In this document: positions 6,882-14,057 of the stretch, one piece after another | Layout of the letters: each line of letters starts with the position of its first letter | How positions within the stretch are numbered: position 1 is the first letter of the stretch | Assembly (NCBI RefSeq): GCF_000826545.1 | Contig: NZ_CDME01000012.1 | Location: forward strand, 185,428 to 249,427 | Direction of reading: 5' to 3' | DNA: 64,000 nt | Source of the DNA: Kibdelosporangium sp. MJ126-NF4 | Lineage (GTDB): Bacteria; Actinomycetota; Actinomycetes; Mycobacteriales; Pseudonocardiaceae | The notes under the pieces: generated by a model | The model's input: only the letters and a program-made list of their open reading frames with translations | What the model was told of the DNA's origin: nothing | Database searches by the model: none | Translations under genes and position numbers: made by a program

Positions 6882-9800
6882 CTAGACATTACGACGGTAC
6901 TGACCGCCGACCTCGAAGAACGCCTCGGTCACCTGACCGAGTGTGCACACCCTGGCCGCCGACATCAGCTCGGCGAAGACGTTCTCCCCCGAGATGGCCG
7001 CCGCGCGCAGCCGCCGCAGCGCCTCCTGCGCCTCCTCGCGGTGCTTGGCCTGGTAGTCACGAGTGCGCTCGACCTGCGAGCTTTTCTCGTCCTCGGTCGC
7101 GCGGGCCAGCTCGATCTCGATCGTCTCCTCGCTGCCGTTGTCCGGCAGGAAGGTGTTCACGCCGATCAGCGGCAGCGACCCGTCGTGCTTGCGGGTCTCG
7201 TAGAGCATTGACTCGTCCTGGATGCGGCCGCGCTGGTAGCCGGTCTCCATCGCGCCGAGCACGCCACCACGGTCGGACAGCCGGTCGAACTCGGCCAGGA
7301 CGGCCTCCTCCACCAGGTCCGTCAGCTCGTCGATGACGAACGAGCCCTGCAGCGGGTTCTCGTTCTTCGACAGGCCCCACTCCTTGTTCACGATCAGCTG
7401 GATCGCCATCGCCCTGCGCACCGACTGCTCGGTCGGCGTGGTGATCGCCTCGTCGTAGGCGTTGGTGTGCAAGGAGTTGCAGTTGTCGTACAACGCGCAC
7501 AACGCCTGCAGGGTGGTGCGGATGTCGTTGAAGCTCATCTCCTGCGCGTGCAGCGAACGGCCCGAGGTCTGCACGTGGTACTTGAACTTCTGGGACCGCT
7601 CGTTGGCGCCGTAGCGCTCCCGCATGGCGACCGACCAGATCCGCCTGGCGACCCGGCCGATCACGCTGTACTCGGCGTCCATCCCGTTGGAGAAGAAGAA
7701 CGACAGGTTCGGCGCGAAGTCGTCGATGTGCATCCCGCGCGCCAGGTACGACTCGACGTAGGTGAACCCGTTGGCCAGCGTGAACGCCAGCTGGCTGATC
7801 GGGTTCGCACCGGCCTCGGCGATGTGGTAGCCGGAGATCGACACCGAGTAGAAGTTGCGGACCTTCTGCTGGATGAACCACTCCTGGACGTCCGCCATCA
7901 TCCGCAGCGAGAACTCGGTGGAGAAGATGCACGTGTTCTGGCCCTGGTCCTCTTTGAGGATGTCGGCCTGCACGGTGCCGCGCACGTTCGCCAACGCCCA
8001 CGCGGCCAGTTCCGCGTGCTCCTGCTCGCCGGGCTCACGGCCGTGTTCCGCGCGGAACGCGTCCACGCGCTGGTCGATCGCGGTGTTCAGGAAGTACGCC
8101 AGGATCGTCGGCGCCGGGCCGTTGATCGTCATCGACACCGACGTGGTCGGCGAGGTCAGGTCGAAGCCGTCGTACAGCGCCTTCATGTCGTCCAGCGACG
8201 CGATGGACACGCCCGACGTGCCGATCTTGCCGTAGACGTCCGGCGGGGTGTCCGGGTCGCGGCCGTAGAGCGTGACGGAGTCGAACGCCGTCGACAGCCG
8301 TGTCGCCTCGGAGCCCGAGGACAGGTACTTGAAGCGGCGGTTGGTGCGGAACGCGTCGCCCTCACCGGCGAACATCCGCGCCGGGTCCTCGCCGTCCCGC
8401 TTGAACGGGAAAACCCCCGCGGTGAACGGGAACTTGCCTGGCAGGTTCTCCTTGCGCAGGAACCGCAGGACCTCGCCGTCGTCGTCGAACGTCGGCAGCG
8501 CCACGCGCCGGATCTTGCTGCCCGACAACGTCTCCCTGACCAGGGGCGTGTGCAGCTCCTTGTCCCTGATCCGCACCACCAGCTCGTCGCCGGTGTAGTC
8601 CTGCTTGACCTTCGGCCATTCGGCCAGCAGGTCCCTGGCCTCCTGGTCGACCTTCTTCCCCGCCGCGGCAACCAGATCGTCGACGTCCGTTGTGGACAAC
8701 TCGGCGCGGGCGAGCGCGTCCTTGGTCGCCTCGAAGTGCCCCAGCTCGCGGACCGCGGCGACCTGCTTCTCGGTGCGCTCGTGGTAGCCGCGGACGGTGT
8801 CGGCGATGTCGGACAGGTATCGAGCCCTGGCGGCGGGCACGACCGTCGCCGCCGAGGTGGACGTCTTGTGGCCGACGACCGGCAGCGTGCCCTCGGTGAC
8901 CGACAGGCCCTTCTCGACCAACTGGTCGCGCAGGTACTGGTACAGCGCGGTCACGCCGTCGTCGTTGAACGTCGCCGCGCTCGTGCCGAAGACCGGCATG
9001 TCCTCCCACGACTGGCCGAACGCCTCGCGGTTGCGGACCAGCTGGCGGCCGACGTCACGGCGGGCGTCCTCGGCGCCACGGCGCTCGAACTTGTTGATCG
9101 CCACCGCGTCCGCGAAGTCCAGCATGTCGATCTTCTCCAGCTGCGACGCGGCGCCGAACTCCGGCGTCATCACGTACAGCGAGAAGTCGACGAACGGCAC
9201 GATCGCCGCGTCGCCCTGGCCGATACCGGGTGTCTCCACGATGATCAGGTCGAACCCGGCTGCCTTGCACGTGGTGATCACGTCGCCAAGGCCGTCTGGC
9301 ACCTCCGCACCGGCGCGCCGGGTGGCCAGCGACCGGAAGTACACCGTCTCACCGTCCACGCTGTTCATCCGGATCCGGTCGCCCAGCAGCGCACCGCCGC
9401 CGCGACGGCGGCTCGGGTCGATCGCGAGCACCGCGACGCGGACCTTGTCCTGCTGGTCCTGGCGGAAGCGGCGGACGATCTCGTCGGTCAGCGAGGACTT
9501 GCCGGACCCGCCGGTGCCCGTGATGCCCAGCACGGGGACTTGGCGGCTGGTGGCCATCGCGTCCATACCGGTGAACACCCCGGCCTCGATCTGGGTGATC
9601 GCCCGCGCCAGCACGTCCTGCTGGCCGGACAGCAGCCCGTCCCACGAGTCCGGCGCCTGTTCGGCGAGGTTGTGGTCGCACGCCTCGACCATCGAGTTGA
9701 TCATCTTGGCCAGGCCCATCTTCTGGCCGTCGGCCGGCGAGAAGATGTGCGCGACACCGCGCGAGTGCAGCAGGTCGATCTCGGCGGGCACGATCACGCC

Positions 9801-10109
9801 GCCCCCGCCGCCGAAGACCTTGATGTGCCCGGCGCCCCGCTCGGCCAGCAACTCGACCAGGTACGAGAAGTACTCGACGTGCCCGCCCTGGTAGGCGCTG
9901 ATCGCCACGCCCTGGACATCCTCCTGGATCGCGGCCGCGACGACTTCCCTGACCGAGCGGTTGTGCCCGAGGTGGATCACCTCGGCGCCCTGGGACTGCA
10001 GGATCCGCCGCATGATGTTGATCGCGGCGTCGTGGCCGTCGAACAGGCTGGCCGCCGTGACGAACCTGACCGGGTTCGCCGGACGGTGCAAAGGCGACTG
10101 AGAGGTCAT
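6882..10109 (-). CDS. icmF: Fused isobutyryl-CoA mutase IcmF (B12-dependent mutase with G-protein chaperone)
   Basis: A 1075-residue fusion with the IcmF domain order. An N-terminal cobalamin-binding domain has D-G-H-D with His about residue 26 as the lower cobalt ligand. A MeaI-type GTPase domain has P-loop GTGGSGKSS near residue 200 and AINKFERRGAED near 320. The rest is the methylmalonyl-CoA-mutase-type TIM barrel. IcmF interconverts isobutyryl-CoA and n-butyryl-CoA, with the G domain handling cofactor loading. ATG 10109 is chosen; an upstream frame extension to 10169 is not conserved-looking. The downstream 3-hydroxybutyryl-CoA dehydrogenase would carry butyryl-CoA-derived intermediates onward. 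Annotation is very secure. Confidence 0.97.
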   Translation of the reverse strand: MTSQSPLHRPANPVRFVTAASLFDGHDAAINIMRRILQSQGAEVIHLGHNRSVREVVAAAIQEDVQGVAISAYQGGHVEYFSYLVELLAERGAGHIKVFGGGGGVIVPAEIDLLHSRGVAHIFSPADGQKMGLAKMINSMVEACDHNLAEQAPDSWDGLLSGQQDVLARAITQIEAGVFTGMDAMATSRQVPVLGITGTGGSGKSSLTDEIVRRFRQDQQDKVRVAVLAIDPSRRRGGGALLGDRIRMNSVDGETVYFRSLATRRAGAEVPDGLGDVITTCKAAGFDLIIVETPGIGQGDAAIVPFVDFSLYVMTPEFGAASQLEKIDMLDFADAVAINKFERRGAEDARRDVGRQLVRNREAFGQSWEDMPVFGTSAATFNDDGVTALYQYLRDQLVEKGLSVTEGTLPVVGHKTSTSAATVVPAARARYLSDIADTVRGYHERTEKQVAAVRELGHFEATKDALARAELSTTDVDDLVAAAGKKVDQEARDLLAEWPKVKQDYTGDELVVRIRDKELHTPLVRETLSGSKIRRVALPTFDDDGEVLRFLRKENLPGKFPFTAGVFPFKRDGEDPARMFAGEGDAFRTNRRFKYLSSGSEATRLSTAFDSVTLYGRDPDTPPDVYGKIGTSGVSIASLDDMKALYDGFDLTSPTTSVSMTINGPAPTILAYFLNTAIDQRVDAFRAEHGREPGEQEHAELAAWALANVRGTVQADILKEDQGQNTCIFSTEFSLRMMADVQEWFIQQKVRNFYSVSISGYHIAEAGANPISQLAFTLANGFTYVESYLARGMHIDDFAPNLSFFFSNGMDAEYSVIGRVARRIWSVAMRERYGANERSQKFKYHVQTSGRSLHAQEMSFNDIRTTLQALCALYDNCNSLHTNAYDEAITTPTEQSVRRAMAIQLIVNKEWGLSKNENPLQGSFVIDELTDLVEEAVLAEFDRLSDRGGVLGAMETGYQRGRIQDESMLYETRKHDGSLPLIGVNTFLPDNGSEETIEIELARATEDEKSSQVERTRDYQAKHREEAQEALRRLRAAAISGENVFAELMSAARVCTLGQVTEAFFEVGGQYRRNV

Positions 10110-10190
10110 GAGAATAGTTTGACGTCCTACATTCGGAAGGGCAACAGCATGTGGGCCGTGTCTCGCCAAAAAGGGGCATCTACCTGGTGA

Positions 10191-10820
10191 TCAGCGGAGC
10201 AACAAGAAGACCACACCCCCTGCGACCGGACCCAGAAAAGCACCAACAACGACCTGCGCGGCGGTGTGGTCGCTCACCCGCACCCGCGCCCACGCCACCA
10301 GCGCGACCAACGGGATGAGCGCGGCGAGGACCCAGCCGTAGATCAGGATGACCGTCGCGACCGCGCCGCCCGCGACCGTGGCGTGCAGCGACACCTTCCA
10401 CCACTTGGTGATCACGACACACACCGCGAGCACCGCGATCATCGACCACCCCAGCGCGACGACGTCCCGCGGCGCGGCACCGACCAGCAGGATGACCAGG
10501 CCGACGACCGCCGACAACAGGCACATCAGCAGCGGCACCGCGCGGCGCTCGCGTTCCCTGATCCAGTGGCCGTCCCACTTGCCCTTCCGGGCGCCGCTGA
10601 CGATGAACGCCATCGGCAGCACGCTGAAGAACACGGCGACCACGAGCGACCACACGATGGTCGCGACGATCTTGTGCCCGGTCGCGTTCCAGGCCACCGC
10701 GAACGGCAGCAGGACCACGATCGTCGCGGGCGACAACACCTCGGTGACGATCTTGGCCAGCCTCAGGCCCGCCGATGACGTGTTCGGCGCGTCCTGGCTG
10801 TTCTCGTTCTCGATGACCAC
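10191..10820 (-). CDS. PAP2-like integral membrane protein
   Basis: A 209-residue protein with about five to six hydrophobic helices. A KVSLHATVAGG segment and a later RVRVSDHTAAQVVVGAFLG segment resemble the second and third motifs of PAP2 lipid phosphatases (SGH and SRxxxxxHxxxD), but with substitutions, so catalysis is uncertain. The frame runs up to 10970 into the neighbouring methyltransferase gene. I start at GTG 10820 because membrane-protein-like sequence begins there, though no clear ribosome site is present. It lies 81 bases upstream of icmF on the same strand with no visible terminator. Confidence 0.65.
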   Translation of the reverse strand: MVIENENSQDAPNTSSAGLRLAKIVTEVLSPATIVVLLPFAVAWNATGHKIVATIVWSLVVAVFFSVLPMAFIVSGARKGKWDGHWIRERERRAVPLLMCLLSAVVGLVILLVGAAPRDVVALGWSMIAVLAVCVVITKWWKVSLHATVAGGAVATVILIYGWVLAALIPLVALVAWARVRVSDHTAAQVVVGAFLGPVAGGVVFLLLR

Positions 10821-10947
10821 GGTCAGATCTTGGCATTGTCCGAGGGCTGGCCGACCCCCACGCCCCCTCACCGGCCAGCCCTCTGCCGTGCATCGTGGTG
10901 GAGGTGCCTTGCTAAAAGCTTGCCGACCGGTTGCAAACGGAAGGATC

Positions 10948-11676
10948 TCAGTTCCTGGTTCTGGTGCCACCGAAGATGGCGTGACCGGCGGTCATCCAGT
11001 AGACGTCCACGTCGGTGAATCCCGCTTCGCGTAGCCACAGCAGTTGGTCGTTGAGTGAAGAGGGGGTGTCCTGCGCGTTCGGGTACTGATAGCTGTTCCA
11101 CTTCAGCGCATGGAACCGCTCGTACGGGTCAATGTTGTCGGCGGCATCAGCGCGTCGGTCACGCACCAGGTCGTTCCACATGTCGCTGGCCAGCGCCAAT
11201 CCAGCCGCGCTCGCCGGTTGGACGATGTCAGCCAGCACGAACACTCCCCCAGGCGCGAGCATCCGGTACACGTCGGCGAACAGGCTGCGTTTTCCTGGTC
11301 CGTCAAGGTGGTGAACGGCCAGCGATGACACGATCGCATGCGCCGGGGGCTGCTCAAGTCGCCACTCCCGCTCGGCGATGTCGAACGCGCGAGCCTGAAA
11401 TCGCTCGCCGTGCGTTGCCAGTCGGCGGTTCGCGGCCGCCAGCATGGTGGCGCTGAGGTCCAGGCCGATCACCGTCGCATCGGGGAATGCGGTAAGCAGC
11501 GCCTCGCTCAGCACGCCTTCACCGCAGCACAAATCGATCATGGTGACCGATTCCCTTGGCGGCGGTATCACTGCGGTCACCACCTGGAGCTGCACCTCGC
11601 GATGGGGCACGAAATACTTGGCGAAGTCGACGAAGTCGACAGAGTTCTGCTCTTGCCAAGTCGCGTCCGTGGTCAC
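10948..11676 (-). CDS. Class I SAM-dependent methyltransferase
   Basis: A 242-residue Rossmann-fold methyltransferase. Motif I is IDLCCGEG at about residues 47-54, a GLDLSATMLAAA acidic-loop motif II follows at about 75, and the post-I HHLDGPGKRSLFADVYRMLAPGGVFVLAD block is typical of small-molecule (UbiE/COQ5-like) methyltransferases. It is divergent from the isocyanide-synthase-family gene across a shared 287-base promoter region, so it is a candidate tailoring enzyme for that product. Acceptor is unknown. Confidence 0.88.
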   Translation of the reverse strand: MTTDATWQEQNSVDFVDFAKYFVPHREVQLQVVTAVIPPPRESVTMIDLCCGEGVLSEALLTAFPDATVIGLDLSATMLAAANRRLATHGERFQARAFDIAEREWRLEQPPAHAIVSSLAVHHLDGPGKRSLFADVYRMLAPGGVFVLADIVQPASAAGLALASDMWNDLVRDRRADAADNIDPYERFHALKWNSYQYPNAQDTPSSLNDQLLWLREAGFTDVDVYWMTAGHAIFGGTRTRN

Positions 11677-11833
11677 GGTTGCACCCTTCCGTTCACTGCT
11701 TTGTCAATGTCTCCACCGCTGCGCACCTGGTCGGGCAGATCGATCAGGGTGAAGTGGCGGCAACTGGCCAGAAAGCCCCAGCCGAACTCCGTTCACAGCC
11801 ACCACGAGCCTGGAAACCTTCCCAGTCCAAATA

Positions 11834-11848
11834 TGTCCACTATGGACA
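11834..11848. promoter_or_regulatory. Palindrome in the divergent promoter region, putative operator
   Basis: TGTCCA at 11834-11839 and TGGACA at 11843-11848 form a 6-bp inverted repeat around CTA. It lies upstream of the -35 element of the isocyanide-synthase promoter and about 160 bases from the methyltransferase start, a good place for a regulator controlling both. No regulator gene is adjacent. Confidence 0.35.
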
Positions 11849-11879
11849 ATTCGGTATGTTGCCGATCATCCGCTGATCC

Positions 11880-11908
11880 TTGGTACGACACCACTTTGGC
11901 CCTATACT
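11880..11908 (+). promoter_or_regulatory. Sigma-70-type promoter of the isocyanide-synthase-family gene
   Basis: TTGGTA at 11880-11885 and TATACT at 11903-11908 are spaced by exactly 17 bases and resemble the housekeeping consensus. The predicted transcript starts about 50 bases before ATG 11964. No matching promoter as good was seen for the divergent methyltransferase. Confidence 0.6.
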
Positions 11909-11963
11909 TCGCCTCCGTCAAGATGATCGAGGTCCGACAAGCAGTGCACTGGGGGCCCTTGCG

Positions 11964-13214
11964 ATGACAACCGCTATCCGTTCTGTCGCCCAAAGTGGCA
12001 ACACCATCTCCGTTGCCACCAGCTCCGAGTCGATCATCTTCGACCCTCACTCCGTCCTCTACGCGCCACCTGGTGGCAACTCACCGCTCTTCCCTGCCGC
12101 ACACGAACGATCTCTCCTCGAGTACCACCCCGGCCTTGACTGCCAGATCGACTACCAGGAGATGGCCGCGCAGGCAACAGCCAACGCGAAGGCGCTCGTC
12201 GGTAAAATGTGGTCGCAACTCAAGGAAATCGACGATCCAGCCCGCCGGATCTTCGAACTCATGCGAAGTGGACGCTACCGGGCAGGCAGTCCGAAAACGA
12301 CCGACTTCTCCGGGAACTGGCCGCTTTGGCGATCAAGGTTGAACCACTCGGTGCGCACCCAGACACCGATCTCCATCATCATCCTCTCATTTCCGTGCAA
12401 GATCCCCAACCCGTTGAAGGTCAGGAGACGGGCTCCGGACATGGCGGAACTGCTCAGCCTGACGCAACTCTTCGAGATCACCGAGGTGCTGCGACTGGTA
12501 CACCCGCCTGGCGCCGTGCTGCACCTGCTGTCCGACGGGAACATCTACGGACCACTCAGTGGAATCTCCCGTGCGGAGGTGCGCAGGTACCACCAGGAAC
12601 TCGCCCGGATGATCCGACTGCTCGGCGCCGAATCGGTTCTGCGACAAGTCGATCTCGTCGATGACGTCATCGCGGCTCACAACGAGGAGTACCACACGGT
12701 TCGCCGCCTGCTGGAGCCCGAGCTACGCCGATGGTGGTCGAACAACATCGACGATCCACGCCGCCGTTACTTCCTGCGAAATTTCGCGTGGAACGTGCAA
12801 CTGACGGATGAGACCGCAGTACTGCTCGCCAGTGGAATTCATGCGGCACTGGCTGACGAACTGCCGACGGATGCCCTGGAGACGCTGGATTCTGTGCGAG
12901 GAGGGATCAAGCACAAGGTGGAAGAGGCCGCCTTCAACTACTTGTTGATGCGATCAACCCTGCATATCTCCGAAGTGATCGACAAGTACGATTCATGCAA
13001 CATCAGGGCAACCGCAGTGCCCAAGGCTGGCCAGTGGTCGATCAACATGGTGAACAGACACACCAGCATGCGACCATGGCACGGCGTCGCGGTCCGGAAA
13101 GCCAGTGGTTCATGGCGTCTTCGCTATGAAATCGATGCGTTGCGTCAGGGATACGTTCCCGTCTACTCGACCAATGACCCCACACCGTTCTACTACCAGG
13201 CTGTACGACAGTAA
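11964..13214 (+). CDS. Isocyanide (isonitrile) synthase family protein, DIT1/PvcA type
   Basis: A 416-residue protein with the hallmark of the DIT1/PvcA family: a FPCKIPNPLKV motif at residues 143-153, a PDMAELLSLTQL helix, a PPGAVLHLLSDG segment ending at 192 and a later Y-H-x-E-L-A-R helix. Characterised members (PvcA, IsnA) convert the alpha-amino group of Tyr or Trp to an isocyanide using ribulose-5-phosphate; yeast Dit1 is related. ATG 11964 follows a GGGGG run. The N-terminal roughly 130 residues are unusual. The usual Fe/oxoglutarate partner (PvcB/IsnB) is absent; a methyltransferase is divergent. The gene looks richer in A/T than its neighbours, suggesting transfer. Substrate is unknown. 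Confidence 0.8.
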   Translation: MTTAIRSVAQSGNTISVATSSESIIFDPHSVLYAPPGGNSPLFPAAHERSLLEYHPGLDCQIDYQEMAAQATANAKALVGKMWSQLKEIDDPARRIFELMRSGRYRAGSPKTTDFSGNWPLWRSRLNHSVRTQTPISIIILSFPCKIPNPLKVRRRAPDMAELLSLTQLFEITEVLRLVHPPGAVLHLLSDGNIYGPLSGISRAEVRRYHQELARMIRLLGAESVLRQVDLVDDVIAAHNEEYHTVRRLLEPELRRWWSNNIDDPRRRYFLRNFAWNVQLTDETAVLLASGIHAALADELPTDALETLDSVRGGIKHKVEEAAFNYLLMRSTLHISEVIDKYDSCNIRATAVPKAGQWSINMVNRHTSMRPWHGVAVRKASGSWRLRYEIDALRQGYVPVYSTNDPTPFYYQAVRQ

Positions 13215-13229
13215 GCGGCGGCAACCAGG

Positions 13230-14057
13230 TCAGTTGTCGTCGACGACTCGGGAAAAGCGGTGGTAAAGCGGGATCAGCACGTCGATCAGCGGCTCGCCGC
13301 GTACGTCGATCCGGGGCGCGTCCACCCGCAGCAGCACCAGGTTCGCGTCCTGGTCGCGCGGCGGCTCCGGCAGTGGCCCCGCGTTGAAGAAGTCGGCGAG
13401 ATCCGGCTCGGCAGGCACTGGCGCCTGGTCGGGTTCCGCGCTCGCGCGGCTGCGGCGCAGCTTGTCCAACAGCTCGGCCTTGGACCGGCCGCGCCATTCG
13501 AAGATCAGGAACGGGTCGTCGTCGAACCGCTCGGCCAGCAGGAAACACACGGCGGCGACGTGCTTGCACGGCACCGCCCAGTCCGGGCAGCTGCAGTGCA
13601 TCGGCAGGTCGCGCGCGGCGGCCGGGAACAGCGGGACGTCCAGCTCGGCGAAGACCTCCTCGATCTCCGGCGGCATCTGCCCGGACAGGAGTTTCGCCGC
13701 GAACAGCGCCATGTCCGCCAGCCGCTCGGTGACCAGGTCCCACTGCGCCGCGGACAGCGGCTTGGAGATCAGCTTGACCGCGTACGGCTCCGGCCGGGAT
13801 CCCTGGACCTTGGCGATCACCTTGCCTGCCGAGATGTCCAGCGACATCACCTGGCCCGCCCGCGCGTACGTCTTCCCCCTGGTCATCCGGCCGCCGAGCT
13901 GCAGCTCCTCCAGCACGGTGATGAACCGCTGCGACCACCAGCTGGTCGCCATCTTCCCGCGCGTGCGGCGGGCCTTGATGCCGTTCTCGACCTTGATCGG
14001 CCCACCCGCCGGGTAGTCCTGCCACCAGTTGGCGTCCGGCTTGCGATCATCCGGCAC
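13230..14057 (-). CDS. SWIM zinc-finger protein, partner of SNF2 helicase
   Basis: A 275-residue protein with one SWIM zinc finger, C-S-C-P-D-W-A-V-P-C-K-H-V, near residue 155, following the C-x-C-xn-C-x-H rule. The N-terminal W-W-x-x-Y-P start and the R-x-x-R-G-K block are typical of actinobacterial SWIM proteins encoded with SNF2 ATPases. The GTG start immediately follows the TAG of the helicase gene with no spacer, so the two are translationally coupled. SWIM domains bind DNA or protein; the pair probably acts in chromatin-like remodelling or repair. Exact function is not known. Confidence 0.85.
   Translation of the reverse strand: MPDDRKPDANWWQDYPAGGPIKVENGIKARRTRGKMATSWWSQRFITVLEELQLGGRMTRGKTYARAGQVMSLDISAGKVIAKVQGSRPEPYAVKLISKPLSAAQWDLVTERLADMALFAAKLLSGQMPPEIEEVFAELDVPLFPAAARDLPMHCSCPDWAVPCKHVAAVCFLLAERFDDDPFLIFEWRGRSKAELLDKLRRSRASAEPDQAPVPAEPDLADFFNAGPLPEPPRDQDANLVLLRVDAPRIDVRGEPLIDVLIPLYHRFSRVVDDN

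Noticed and set aside
7467..10190. 907-residue open frame antisense to icmF
   Set aside because: It mirrors the icmF codons on the other strand, is full of Arg/Val/Leu/Asp repeats typical of GC-rich shadow frames, and icmF is unquestionable.
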